Assembly: GCA_027624855.1 (NCBI GenBank)
Contig: JAQBTQ010000010.1
Span: 36,963-100,962 of the forward strand
Length of the DNA stretch: 64,000 bases
From: Bacteroidota bacterium
Lineage (GTDB): Bacteria; Bacteroidota; Bacteroidia; Flavobacteriales_D; Sanyastnellaceae
Direction: 5' to 3'
Every line of letters starts with the position of its first letter. Position 1 is the first letter of the stretch. The position numbers and the translations under genes were made by a program. Below are positions 54,639 to 63,303 of this stretch, piece after piece. Under the pieces are notes generated by a model, which did no database searches, was not told where the DNA came from, and saw nothing but the letters and a program-made list of their open reading frames with translations.

Positions 54639-54919
54639 TGGGCGCAGTTGAGCAGTTGAGCCACCATTGGGAGTCCCAAGAATTCGCAATTGTTGGAAGA
54701 TTTGAATTTTCCGGGTTTGAGCGTGCTTTGGAATTCGTGAATCATGTGGCTAAAATGGCCCAAACCCACAACCATCATCCAAAAATCAGTATCGATTACA
54801 GTCGGGTAGAATTGTTACTGACCACCCACGACGCTGGCAATACGGTGACAGAAAAGGACCATTTGCTCGCTTGTGCAATTGATGATTGGATGAAGAATTC
54901 AAATCGAAACTCGCTGTAA
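54638..54919 (+). CDS. Pterin-4a-carbinolamine dehydratase-like protein
   Basis: 93 residues from the ATG at 54638 in a TGATG overlap with the YeeE gene. The family pattern is complete: FEFSGFERALEFVNHVAKMA, then HNHHPKISIDYSRVELLLTT with the catalytic histidines, then HDAGNTVTEKDHLLACAIDD. It dehydrates 4a-hydroxytetrahydropterin so that dihydropterin can be recycled; related proteins also act in molybdopterin work and as transcription cofactors. No aromatic-amino-acid hydroxylase gene is nearby, so the pterin partner is unknown. The stop overlaps the next start by one base (TAATG). Confidence 0.87.
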   Translation: MGAVEQLSHHWESQEFAIVGRFEFSGFERALEFVNHVAKMAQTHNHHPKISIDYSRVELLLTTHDAGNTVTEKDHLLACAIDDWMKNSNRNSL

Positions 54920-56127
54920 TGGTGCAATCAGTCGCTGTGATAGGTGGAGGCGCGGCTGGTTTTTTTGCTGCGATTTCTGCAAAAACTCATCACCCAAACG
55001 CTCATGTCGAGCTGATTGAAAAATCGAACAAATACCTGAGCAAGGTCAAAGTTTCAGGCGGAGGGCGCTGCAACGTCACCCACGCATGCTTTTCGCCAAG
55101 TGCGCTGTCAAAACACTACCCGCGCGGTGAAAAAGCCCTCAAAAAAGCCTTCCACATCTTTCAAGTGCAGGATACGATTGATTGGTTCACCACCCGAGGT
55201 GTTCAATTGAAAACTGAATCCGATAACCGAATCTTTCCCGTATCCGATGACTCAGAATCCATCATCCAATGTCTACTGGGTGAGACTCAAAAGCTCCGCA
55301 TTCCCATTCATAGCAGGCAAGCAATTGAAGAAATACAGCCAATACCCGGTGGTTTTAACCTGAATGGCAAATGGTTTGACAAGGTCATTGTAGCCACAGG
55401 CGGCAGTTCCAAATTGAGTGGATTTGATTGGCTCAGTGCGCTTGGCCATAACATCATCCCACCTGTCCCTTCACTTTTTACGTTCAACATTCCGGGCGAA
55501 CTTTTGACCCAGCTCCAAGGTGTAGTGGCTCCCAATGCCAACATCCGTATTCAAGGAACCAAAATCATTGAATCAGGACCCATTTTGATTACACATTGGG
55601 GTTTGAGTGGTCCTGCTGTTCTAAAATGTTCTGCTTGGGGTGCCCGTGTGCTGGCAGACTTCAATTACCAGTTTCAAGTCCAAGTCAACTGGGTTGGAAT
55701 ACGCAATGAAGTTGAAGCGCACAAACACCTCGATGCGAATTGGGAAAACATTCGAAGAAAAAAGCTCTCCAATGCATGTCCTTTCGATTTACCCAAAGCG
55801 CTGTGGCTACATTTAATCCAAAAAGTTGGCCTCCCTGATGAGCTTCCCTGGCAAGAAGTTGGGAGGACTTTCCGCAACAAGGTGATCAATGCACTCTTAA
55901 ACGACGTCTACAACGTAAGCGGAAAAACTACATTTAAGGAAGAGTTCGTAACCTGTGGTGGGGTCGATCTAGCTGAAGTCAATTTCTCAACCATGGAAAG
56001 CAAAATGGTGCCCGGCCTCTATTTTGCTGGAGAGGTACTGGATATCGATGGCGTCACGGGCGGATTCAACTTTCAGGCAGCGTGGACCACCGGTTTTATT
56101 GCTGGAAAACTGGCTTCAACGACTTAA
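54919..56127 (+). CDS. BaiN/RdsA-family NAD(P)/FAD-dependent oxidoreductase (HI0933-like)
   Basis: 402 residues from the ATG at 54919, overlapping the previous stop. VAVIGGGAAGFFAAISAKTH is the FAD dinucleotide motif; VSGGGRCNVTH is the hallmark of this family, as are GGSSKLSGFDW and the C-terminal CGGVDLAEVNFSTMESKMVP followed by GLYFAGEVLDIDGVTGG. These flavoproteins reduce unsaturated substrates, with bile-acid intermediates known in one member, and most substrates unknown. It is the last gene of the plus-strand group and may share transcription with the sulfur genes. Confidence 0.9.
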   Translation: MVQSVAVIGGGAAGFFAAISAKTHHPNAHVELIEKSNKYLSKVKVSGGGRCNVTHACFSPSALSKHYPRGEKALKKAFHIFQVQDTIDWFTTRGVQLKTESDNRIFPVSDDSESIIQCLLGETQKLRIPIHSRQAIEEIQPIPGGFNLNGKWFDKVIVATGGSSKLSGFDWLSALGHNIIPPVPSLFTFNIPGELLTQLQGVVAPNANIRIQGTKIIESGPILITHWGLSGPAVLKCSAWGARVLADFNYQFQVQVNWVGIRNEVEAHKHLDANWENIRRKKLSNACPFDLPKALWLHLIQKVGLPDELPWQEVGRTFRNKVINALLNDVYNVSGKTTFKEEFVTCGGVDLAEVNFSTMESKMVPGLYFAGEVLDIDGVTGGFNFQAAWTTGFIAGKLASTT

Positions 56128-56132
56128 GTAAC

Positions 56133-56381
56133 TCAAGATCCTTGCTCTTTTTTGCGAGCATTGTCCATGTGAACCAAATACCTCACAGCGCTTCCAAAAA
56201 ATGCCAATCCACTCATCATAACAATCAGTCCAACCGTGCCTTCACCGGACCATACGAACCAATGTGCGGTACCCAATTTTCGGGCTGAAGCATCCAAGGT
56301 GATTGAAAAGCCTGTTCCAATCAGCAAACATCCGACTCCACCATGCGTCAACCATTTTCGCCTCAATGCCTTGATCGCCAT
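56133..56381 (-). CDS. Small two-helix membrane protein, unknown function
   Basis: 82 residues with an N-terminal basic segment (MAIKALRRKWLTHG), a first helix (GVGCLLIGTGFSITLDA) and a second (GTVGLIVMMSGLAFFGSAV), then a polar tail. There are no conserved catalytic residues that I recognise. It begins three bases after the CapA-like gene on the same strand and is probably cotranscribed with it. The convergent BaiN-like gene ends five bases from its stop. Small proteins with this pattern occur widely in Bacteroidota, and their role is unknown. Confidence 0.6.
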   Translation of the reverse strand: MAIKALRRKWLTHGGVGCLLIGTGFSITLDASARKLGTAHWFVWSGEGTVGLIVMMSGLAFFGSAVRYLVHMDNARKKEQGS

Positions 56382-56384
56382 GCA

Positions 56385-57440
56385 TTACTTTTTTTCGATC
56401 AATCCATTTCCAGGAAATACAAGTCCTGCATCTGGACGATCCGCCAAAGTCAACTCCTTGATTTTTTGATAGGCTCGCTCTTCTGCATCAAATCGAGGAA
56501 CACCGCGATCGCGCTGAATGGCGGAGTGAATTTGCGCCGATTCAAATGAACCATCGGCATTGATACGTAAATCCAAAATGGGAGCATAACCGTTAGGGCC
56601 CTTCAAATTAAAGCGGCCATAAGTGGAAAAATTGCCCAAACTGTATGCGATGAATCGGTCCTTGTACAAGTCCACTGCACGCGCAACGTGAGGACCATGA
56701 CCGAGGACCACATCTGCACCTGCGTCAATGGCCGCTCTGGCGAATTGGATAACGTCTCCACGATTTTCGCCAATGTATCGCTCGTTTCCAGGAGTAACAT
56801 GCTGATGGTCTGGCCCTTCAGCTCCTCCATGAAACGAAACAATGACGATGTCACATACGGCATCCAATGATTCAACGGTCGACTTCAATAAATCGTAGTC
56901 GTGAATGGAGAGCGTCCCTCTGTTCGGAGAAAATCCTGTAACGCCAATCATGATGCCATTGACCTCCATCGTAGTCGTTGGGTGATCGGTTACCCCGGCA
57001 TACTTGATTCCGGCTTGATCCAATAATTTCAATGTGTGCTCCCGACCAATGGTCCCAAAATCATTGATGTGATTATTTGCTACACAAAGAAAGTCGAAGC
57101 CCGCCGTAACAAAGTGCTCAACGTACTCGTCTGGACTTTTGAATAAGTAGCAATATTTGGGGTCGCTGCATTTCTTTCCCGCAGGTGTCTCAGCGCCTCG
57201 AATCACACCCTCAAGATTCCCCACTGTCAGATCTGACGCATTCAATAGGCTATCGACATCAGCCAACACATCCTTTCCTCCATTGGGCGGCAAATAGGAA
57301 ACACTTGGGTAATTGGTTCCCAACATAAGGTCACCCACAGCCATGATACGCAGGCTCTGACCCCCTTGAACAGAATCTGATTGAGCCGAAAATGTACCCC
57401 AAATGATGGTGAAGCTGAAGAGTAATATGAATGATTTCAT
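56385..57440 (-). CDS. CapA-family exported metallophosphatase-like protein
   Basis: 351 residues from the ATG at 57440 (signal peptide MKSFILLFSFTIIWGTFSAQ); the frame is open nine codons more. The CapA / PGA_cap fold shows MAVGDLMLGTNYP, DLTVGNLEGV, FLCVANNHINDFG and VLGHGPHVARAVDLYKD, all with the metal-binding pattern of calcineurin-like enzymes. Full CapA proteins take part in polyglutamate capsule synthesis, but single-gene homologues without the capB/capC partners are common and of unknown function. No such partners are visible. It and the next small gene make a short operon. Confidence 0.85.
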   Translation of the reverse strand: MKSFILLFSFTIIWGTFSAQSDSVQGGQSLRIMAVGDLMLGTNYPSVSYLPPNGGKDVLADVDSLLNASDLTVGNLEGVIRGAETPAGKKCSDPKYCYLFKSPDEYVEHFVTAGFDFLCVANNHINDFGTIGREHTLKLLDQAGIKYAGVTDHPTTTMEVNGIMIGVTGFSPNRGTLSIHDYDLLKSTVESLDAVCDIVIVSFHGGAEGPDHQHVTPGNERYIGENRGDVIQFARAAIDAGADVVLGHGPHVARAVDLYKDRFIAYSLGNFSTYGRFNLKGPNGYAPILDLRINADGSFESAQIHSAIQRDRGVPRFDAEERAYQKIKELTLADRPDAGLVFPGNGLIEKK

Positions 57441-57575
57441 TGGGTATGAATTGGTGAAGTGTTTCATGAGATCAGCGGATAAGTCTTTTCAATTTTTGCA
57501 GCTTCATGCGGCAAACGGGCGTGAAATTAGACACATACTGTGAACCAATCGATTGAGATTTTCAGATAAAGTCAT

Positions 57576-57615
57576 AAAAAATGGGACATCACCCTAAACT
57601 GGTTGATGTCCCATT
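57576..57615 (-). terminator. Intrinsic terminator of the M43 metalloprotease gene
   Basis: AATGGGACATCA pairs with TGATGTCCCATT across a short loop (57580-57615), a stem of at least 11 bp. On the minus strand it is followed by a run of six T (57581-57576). It lies 18 bases after the protease stop at 57633, so it ends that gene; the T-run is on the minus side only. Confidence 0.8.
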
Positions 57616-57632
57616 CTATGAGTCTAGTTATT

Positions 57633-59462
57633 TTACTCCTTGATTACGCGCGTCATCTGGACGTCCATTCCGTTGGACACTTGAACGAAATACAATCCTA
57701 CTGGGAGTCCGCCGAGATCGAGGCTCACTAGATTAGCTGAACCAACATTTTCATAATACACGACGCGACCCGTTCCATCCATGAGTGATACTTCGTATCC
57801 ATTTCCAGCTTCCATTTCAATTTGGATTGAGAGTTGCCCGGTCGTAGGATTTGGGAAAGCGAGTACAGAAGAAATCGCCAAACGCTCTCCTGCACATGAA
57901 CTAGAATTTGCATCGCCCGCAGTGAAACTGCAGGTTGCACTGTAATCGCTTGAGCTTCCTGAACAATTCGCTCTCACCTCCCATTCATAAGTGGTGTTAT
58001 TTGAAAGGCTGGACGCTGTAATGCTCGTGGAAGTTGTCGTTGCCTCACTGCTCCATACTGTTTGACCCGCGACTCGGAACCGAATGGAATAATCCAAAGC
58101 GCCGTCTACTGCATTCCAATTCAACGTTGCACGCTTGCGCTTGATGCTTGTAGCTACCGTACCTCCTGGCACATCACAAGTACTGACATTGCATGGAGCG
58201 CAATTCGATCCGCCGCAATCCACGCCAGTCTCATCACCATTTTGAATGCCATCATCACACGTGGCCGGGCATGCAGGGCAGTTGCTTCCACCACAATCAA
58301 CACCCGTTTCATCACCATTTTGAATGCCATCGCTGCACGTTGAAGTCTCACATGGAGTGCAATTGGATCCACCGCAATCCACTCCAGTCTCATCACCATT
58401 TTGAATGCCATCATCACAGGTGGCTGGGCATGCTGGGCAGTTGCTTCCACCGCAATCCACGCCGGTTTCATCACCATTCTGAACGCCGTCCTCACAGGTT
58501 GGCTCCACCACGTTTCCACATCCACCACTTGTCAATAAACTTGCTCTCGCACCTCCAGGAGCGAACAAAGCGTCCATTCTCAGGGATTGGCCAACAGTGA
58601 ACAAATTCATGCAGGCATCATCCGAATAATCCATGTAGTTCTGAACCATGTCCACACTTCCACAACTCACATGGCCAAGCGCACAACCATAATTCGGGCC
58701 ATCAGAAGAAGGGGTGTCTGAAACGAAATCATCTGCACTGCACGGTCCATCACCCCAGATATGGCGCAAGTTCAAATAGTGACCAACCTCATGTGTAGCC
58801 GTTCTCCCCAAGTCAAAAGGCGCCGAAGCTGTCCCTTCAGTTCCGAAATAAGCATAATCGATGACAACCCCATCGGTTTCTGCCGGACCGCCCGGGAATT
58901 GAGCATAGCCCAACAAACCACTACCTAGGTTGCACACCCAAATGTTTAGATAAGAGCCCGCATCCCAAGGTGCAAGGCCTTGTCCATTGGTCTTGACTTG
59001 GTCATTCGCTGAAAAAGAAGGCTTGTTGGTTTGCTTCCGTCGAATACCCGTTGTGGGATTGCCATCAGGGTCAACACTAGCAAGGCAAAACTCTATGTTT
59101 GGGTCAGTCGCATCGGACCAAGTGTTGTCAGCATCCGCGTTCAATCGACGAAAATCTTCATTGAGCACTTCAATTTGAGACATGATTTGTGCATCTGAAA
59201 TGTTCTGCGCTGAAGTCTTGTAAACAACGTTGACCACCACCGGAATGGTCACCGTTTGCTCACCTCTGAGCTGAGGCGTATTCACAAAGTCCCTTGTGAA
59301 ATCTTCAATTTGATCCATTTGCTCTTGCATCTGCGGATGCGATTGCAGCAAACGGTCTAAATTCCCCATGGTGTGGCATGTGCGTGTTTGTGCGGAAAGT
59401 TGCGCACCATACTGGGCCATAACCAAGCAAAGCACAACCCATAAAATTCTTCCTGTTTTCAT
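57633..59462 (-). CDS. Secreted M43 (pappalysin-type) metalloprotease with cysteine-rich repeats, Fn3 and T9SS type A domain
   Basis: 609 residues from the ATG at 59462, giving signal peptide MKTGRILWVVLCLVMAQYGA. The zinc motif HEVGHYLNLRHIWG (His224, Glu225, His228, His234) and the later met-turn region VQNYMDYSDDACMN define an M43 metallopeptidase. Four near-identical cysteine repeats follow, of 26-27 residues each, CDDGIQNGDETGVDCGGSNC with two or three more cysteines. Then come a fibronectin-III domain (RKRATLNWNAVDGALDYSIR) and a type A T9SS sorting domain (VLAFPNPTTGQLSIQIE). It should digest extracellular protein. It ends at a strong terminator and appears to be a single-gene unit. 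Confidence 0.92.
   Translation of the reverse strand: MKTGRILWVVLCLVMAQYGAQLSAQTRTCHTMGNLDRLLQSHPQMQEQMDQIEDFTRDFVNTPQLRGEQTVTIPVVVNVVYKTSAQNISDAQIMSQIEVLNEDFRRLNADADNTWSDATDPNIEFCLASVDPDGNPTTGIRRKQTNKPSFSANDQVKTNGQGLAPWDAGSYLNIWVCNLGSGLLGYAQFPGGPAETDGVVIDYAYFGTEGTASAPFDLGRTATHEVGHYLNLRHIWGDGPCSADDFVSDTPSSDGPNYGCALGHVSCGSVDMVQNYMDYSDDACMNLFTVGQSLRMDALFAPGGARASLLTSGGCGNVVEPTCEDGVQNGDETGVDCGGSNCPACPATCDDGIQNGDETGVDCGGSNCTPCETSTCSDGIQNGDETGVDCGGSNCPACPATCDDGIQNGDETGVDCGGSNCAPCNVSTCDVPGGTVATSIKRKRATLNWNAVDGALDYSIRFRVAGQTVWSSEATTTSTSITASSLSNNTTYEWEVRANCSGSSSDYSATCSFTAGDANSSSCAGERLAISSVLAFPNPTTGQLSIQIEMEAGNGYEVSLMDGTGRVVYYENVGSANLVSLDLGGLPVGLYFVQVSNGMDVQMTRVIKE
58190..58500 (-). repeat. Four tandem 78/81-bp repeats inside the M43 protease gene
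   Basis: The segment encodes four copies of a 26-27-residue cysteine module. At DNA level long stretches such as TCACCATTTTGAATGCCATC (plus-strand sense) recur almost unchanged in each copy. Alternate units end in CPACPA and in CTPC or CAPC, so units 1 and 3 are alike and units 2 and 4 are alike. That fits growth by duplication of a two-unit block. Confidence 0.8.
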
Positions 59463-59562
59463 TTCATTCAATTCCAAATGTGATGAATCTCACATTCAGG
59501 GGGAAGATAAATCAGGAATCAACAACGTCCAAGGCAGAACATTGGAAATAGCCTCATAGCAA

Positions 59563-60120
59563 TTAATACTCAAAAGACTCGACGCGTGTCCCTATGGATT
59601 CTGTTGTTTCCCAATTATCATCGGGTTCGCTGACCATACGATAGTGCAATTGATCAATGTGGGCAATTTCATAGTATGTCGGAGGTTCATTCCAAGTATT
59701 CATCTCTTCCAAGGCCATATCCCAATTTTCTGTTGAGTAATGGGAGAAGTAACTTCCCGGTACGTCAAGAATTTGAATTCCCGAATCCTCATACCACCAG
59801 GTGATTTCAGCTTCCAAGGAAAGCCACTGATTCCAGGCATCACCTTCATCATCCGATGAGTAATTCACCAACATAAAAGACATTTCATACCAGCCAGACC
59901 CATCAGCATTGAACGTGTAAAAAACATCTTTAGTTCGAATTTCACCTTCCCATCCATCTATTTCAGAAGAAGCTTTTATCGGTTCTTCTTTTACGCTCCA
60001 AGTTCCTGGAAGCAATTCCATCACCTCTTGCTCAGAATAATAATTTGAAGAGCATCCGACAATTAGAAACAGACTGGCGATGATTAAAGCCAGCAATGAA
60101 CGATTTGAATTGAGCACCAT
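59563..60120 (-). CDS. Lipocalin-like lipoprotein of unknown function
   Basis: 185 residues with lipobox LIVGC (Cys23; mature start SSNYYSEQE). The pattern LLPGTWSVKEEPIKASS, FYTFNADGSGWYEMSFML, and repeated tryptophan-rich strands (WNQWLSLEAEITWWYED) resembles the lipocalin-like domain of small Bacteroidota lipoproteins. It is strongly acidic and aromatic. No ligand can be named. It lies alone between the M43 protease and the CAP-domain protein on the minus strand, with gaps of about 100 bp at each side. Confidence 0.7.
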   Translation of the reverse strand: MVLNSNRSLLALIIASLFLIVGCSSNYYSEQEVMELLPGTWSVKEEPIKASSEIDGWEGEIRTKDVFYTFNADGSGWYEMSFMLVNYSSDDEGDAWNQWLSLEAEITWWYEDSGIQILDVPGSYFSHYSTENWDMALEEMNTWNEPPTYYEIAHIDQLHYRMVSEPDDNWETTESIGTRVESFEY

Positions 60121-60218
60121 GATTCAGGATTTTGTAAGCAATTTAATCTCCAAGAGCTAAAAGAAACAAAACCTCGAAGAATAGCCCTCAATTTGTCACC
60201 CCAAATACCACAAACTGA

Positions 60219-60866
60219 TCATTGATTGGTGCAAAAATCTTGGACAGTAACAAAATAGTGTTCGGTATGCCTCGCCTGACCAACACCCAGGTAATGCACG
60301 CGGTCATTAAAAATGTTTTTTCTATGGCCCAGTGACTTAACGTCCTCATCAATCAGCAACTGCATGACAACGTCCATACCAGTTTGCATTCCATAGCTGC
60401 AATTTTCAGCGCTCATACCAACCCCTCGGATTTCGACATCTCGACACCCCGAGCCTGAACGATTATGGCCAATGTCGCCCCTTTTGCCTTGAGCCTCAGC
60501 AAAGCAACTAGCCAAATCATGAAGGTATTCCGATGGATGCAATGCAGGAAGCGGCTGCGCCGTCTTCAATTCTTGCACAAGTCCTTTGTAATATTTGGTA
60601 GACTTATCAATTGAAGCCCATGGCTCCGGTCGATCCCACGACAAAACCACCACTGCAAGGTATTTCTGTGGATACAACCGAACCAAATTGGTATGCAACA
60701 ACACATCTTTTTCCATTTCTGACCATGTGGATAAATCTCGAGCAAGGTCAGCCGAAGCTATTTCTTGGGAGGTCCATTCTTGGGCTTCAAGGACCGACAC
60801 TTGTCCCTGTAATATGACGAGTAATCCGGTTAAAATAAACTGTGGGATGATTTTAGATGCTGTCAT
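60219..60866 (-). CDS. Secreted CAP (SCP/PR1)-domain protein
   Basis: 215 residues with a signal peptide (ASKIIPQFILTGLLVILQGQ region, about 27 residues). The CAP fold is shown by EKDVLLHTNLVRLYPQKYLA, PLPALHPSEYLHDLASCFAE, the GDIGHNRSGSG histidine and CAP motif SAENCSYGM, and the C-terminal GHRKNIFNDRVHYLGVGQA. The two histidines and acids expected in the CAP cavity are present. Function in bacteria is unclear; some members bind sterols or act on peptidoglycan. The gene precedes the outer-membrane barrel gene region and may be single. Confidence 0.85.
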   Translation of the reverse strand: MTASKIIPQFILTGLLVILQGQVSVLEAQEWTSQEIASADLARDLSTWSEMEKDVLLHTNLVRLYPQKYLAVVVLSWDRPEPWASIDKSTKYYKGLVQELKTAQPLPALHPSEYLHDLASCFAEAQGKRGDIGHNRSGSGCRDVEIRGVGMSAENCSYGMQTGMDVVMQLLIDEDVKSLGHRKNIFNDRVHYLGVGQARHTEHYFVTVQDFCTNQ

Positions 60867-60894
60867 TGTCGAAAGATTTGAGTGTTCAAGGAAT

Positions 60895-61737
60895 TTATTT
60901 CACGGTCTTCAACGAAATACCTATCGCAAAAGGATACACTTCAGGATTGGTTGAATCCTTTTCAAACATTGGCAACAGAGGTAACTCTGCGAAGAAATTG
61001 ATCCTTTTGATACCGACTGAGGCCCTACCATTGACTTGAAATAAGGACAATCCAAATCCTTTGGCTCGCTCATGAACTCGGGTGTCACCGCGCTCAAAAC
61101 GCGTATCCATCCGCCCCATAACCCGAATCCCTGGGACAACCCCAAAGAAAGCATGAAATCCATTTTTTAATCTTGGTCCACCGACGTGGATCATAAGTGG
61201 CACTCGGACATAGCCTAGATTGACTGCATTGCTTTTGATAACGATCGCAGAATCAGGAACATTATTGGTGAGTACCCCGCCAGAAGCGGCTAACCCATGC
61301 TGGACATTGATTCGCTGGTAACCAAAGCCCATACCCGAAAAGAATCCCAGCCGTTCAGAAGCATTGACTTTCACTTCTTTCATAAAATCCATACTCCAAG
61401 CAAAATCATCTGCATCTCCCACAAATTCCAAGCTTGGGTCGGTATTGAAAATGAACGGGGTCATCTCAGTTCCAAAAAATGAAGCTCCAAACGAGTGCAT
61501 CCGAAAATCCCTCGGATTATCCTGCGAATTCATAGACTCATTCAACGCTTCCAAATTGAACTCTAAATCTACCAGGAACGAATCTGGATCAGCGCCATAA
61601 TTCCATTCCAGGCTGTCGGTTGTCGCGTCTGTTGTTGGTACACTTTCGGTGTTTTGCGCAATTGAAAAATGTGTTGCTCCCATGAGTAAAGTGAAAACGA
61701 ATAGCAGCGCTTGGTTAAGAGAGAATGAGTAGTTCAT
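60895..61737 (-). CDS. Outer-membrane beta-barrel protein
   Basis: 280 residues with signal peptide (LLFVFTLLMGATHFSIAQ). A soluble N-terminal part of about 70 residues, rich in Asp and Thr, precedes a barrel region with LGFFSGMGFGYQRINVQH, AVNLGYVRVPLMIHVGGP, GFHAFFGVVPGIRVMGRM and FAIGISLKTVK. This is the pattern of the OMP_b-brl_2 / PorT-like eight-strand proteins. Some relatives belong to the type IX secretion system, but no sequence mark here supports that role. It is on the minus strand, 28 bp before the CAP-domain gene. Confidence 0.72.
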   Translation of the reverse strand: MNYSFSLNQALLFVFTLLMGATHFSIAQNTESVPTTDATTDSLEWNYGADPDSFLVDLEFNLEALNESMNSQDNPRDFRMHSFGASFFGTEMTPFIFNTDPSLEFVGDADDFAWSMDFMKEVKVNASERLGFFSGMGFGYQRINVQHGLAASGGVLTNNVPDSAIVIKSNAVNLGYVRVPLMIHVGGPRLKNGFHAFFGVVPGIRVMGRMDTRFERGDTRVHERAKGFGLSLFQVNGRASVGIKRINFFAELPLLPMFEKDSTNPEVYPFAIGISLKTVK

Positions 61738-61851
61738 TTGGGTGAATTAAGAATCTGAAATTGATTTTTTATGACAGCATGAAGAGAGAAATCACAAAGG
61801 TCTTCCCTATTCATAATCGAATTTCCAATTAAAAACTGAGAAATACTAAGT

Positions 61852-62307
61852 TTATTTAGAATGGTAGCGATAATGAACATCAAATGGAATACATGAAATG
61901 ACCTTGTGGACTTCATTATCGTAAATCCTCATGTTCCCAAAGGGCGTTCGCACATTGGTGTAGACCTTTCCTGTTTTGTCGAATACAATGTGCTGAAAGA
62001 TGGAAAAACCATCTTCATTTTTGGTCAATGTAAAGCCATTTAAAGCATAAGAGAGCCTCCAATCCTCATATTGCTTCAATTTCACCTTCTTTGAATCACC
62101 CACCTTCATTTTGGACAATTCTTTTTCGATGACTGGTGATTCTGGGAAATATGAGGACTCCAAGACGAGATCCTCCCCTTCTCCCAATGCATAGTGCATC
62201 AATATGATCAAGCCCTCTTTTGGCACCCCATTGCCATCTGTCATGTGGTCAAAAACGAAGTACAGTGAAACGAGCACTGTGACGAGAAAAAGAAAGATCA
62301 CTTTCAT
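61852..62307 (-). CDS. Membrane-anchored protein of unknown function
   Basis: 151 residues from the ATG at 62307. It has one N-terminal membrane helix (VIFLFLVTVLVSLYFVFDH) and then a periplasmic part with a likely beta sandwich: FGNMRIYDNEVHKVISC, VGDSKKVKLKQYEDWRLSYA and GFSIFQHIVFDKTGKVYTNV. No domain is recognised. It diverges from the multicopper-oxidase-like gene and is separated from it by about 115 bases. The A/T-rich spacer 61738-61851 before the barrel gene shows no other feature. Confidence 0.62.
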   Translation of the reverse strand: MKVIFLFLVTVLVSLYFVFDHMTDGNGVPKEGLIILMHYALGEGEDLVLESSYFPESPVIEKELSKMKVGDSKKVKLKQYEDWRLSYALNGFTLTKNEDGFSIFQHIVFDKTGKVYTNVRTPFGNMRIYDNEVHKVISCIPFDVHYRYHSK

Positions 62308-62421
62308 TTCATTTGAACTGTCCAATGCGTCAGATTATTGCATTGGCGCAAAACACGGCATCAAACCATGCAGTGGTGACCCTTCTCTTTCAATGAATTG
62401 ATATTAAACCTAAATTTGAGC

Positions 62422-63303
62422 ATGTTCACGGACTACGCACGATTTCATCGCTTTGCACTGATTGCATTTGCAGCGCTGACTTTTGCGCCATTGCACTCCC
62501 AAGATTCCTTATTCGTAGTGGGCGGTCACTGGACCCAGGTTCCCGACTCCATTCACGTTCTTCGACTGAGTAGCACTTCAAGTTGGAGCGAGGCGAATTC
62601 TGTGGTTTTGCGCGAAGCTAATGTGCCGAGCGAATTGATTATCACCAATTTGGATAGCCTCAATCACCAGTGGTCGTTGCACGTTGAGGGATTTCAACCA
62701 GTAGATCTGCCTGCGAATTCAAGCGTATCGATTGAACTTCCGACACTGCCATTGGGTGCCTATCGATTTGGTTTGATAGACCCACAGGGACTCGGTTTAG
62801 GTGCACAAGGAATGCTGCAAGTAGGACTGGCCGATTCTGCGCCTATGCCCGAGAATCTTTTTCACTGGAATCTTTGTGATTGGGAAACGGATGAATTGGT
62901 GGAATGGGGTCTGGGAAATGTACCGGATCTAACGAACCCATACGTCCCGAACTATTTCACCATCAATGAACGGGTTTATCCTAACACCCTGGAAGATCCG
63001 AATGCTGTTGTTCAAGTCAACCTCGGAGATACCTGTTGGATAGCTGTAGCCAATCACGGACAGATGGATCACGTATTGCACTTTCACGGCTTCCACGTCA
63101 AGATTCTTACGAGCAATGTGCAGTCTGAACGCATAGGGTGGTCAAAAGACACTGTGCCGGTTAAACGCGGTGAAGCTCTGACTTTAGAGCTTGTTGTCAA
63201 TCAAGTCGGGACGTATCCTGTCCACGATCATAACCTCATCGCTGTGACCAACGCCGGATTCTATCCTGGAGGCATGCTCACCCAAATACAGGTTACACCA
63301 TGA
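62422..63303 (+). CDS. Cupredoxin-domain (multicopper oxidase-like) secreted protein lacking the type 1 copper cysteine
   Basis: 293 residues from the ATG at 62422 (signal RFALIAFAALTFAPLHSQ). Two cupredoxin-like domains are seen. The second has HVLHFHGFHVK (His217, His220, His222, His225) and VHDHNLIAVTNAGFYPGGM (His268, Asp269, His270). The HxHG and HDH pairs match trinuclear copper ligands, but the cysteine of the usual HCH is an Asp, so a type 1 copper cannot form there. A four-base overlap (ATGA) couples it to a true multicopper oxidase gene. I infer that it assembles with that protein or provides type 2/3 ligands. Confidence 0.72.
   Translation: MFTDYARFHRFALIAFAALTFAPLHSQDSLFVVGGHWTQVPDSIHVLRLSSTSSWSEANSVVLREANVPSELIITNLDSLNHQWSLHVEGFQPVDLPANSSVSIELPTLPLGAYRFGLIDPQGLGLGAQGMLQVGLADSAPMPENLFHWNLCDWETDELVEWGLGNVPDLTNPYVPNYFTINERVYPNTLEDPNAVVQVNLGDTCWIAVANHGQMDHVLHFHGFHVKILTSNVQSERIGWSKDTVPVKRGEALTLELVVNQVGTYPVHDHNLIAVTNAGFYPGGMLTQIQVTP

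Noticed and set aside
58154..58600. Open frames of 93-135 codons on both strands inside the M43 protease repeats
   Set aside because: They repeat with the tandem DNA units and are rich in His, Cys and Met or Ala by composition; they are shadows.
60895..61737. Type IX secretion component (PorT) reading of the barrel protein
   Set aside because: The barrel pattern is general, and no other secretion gene is nearby, so only outer-membrane barrel is stated.
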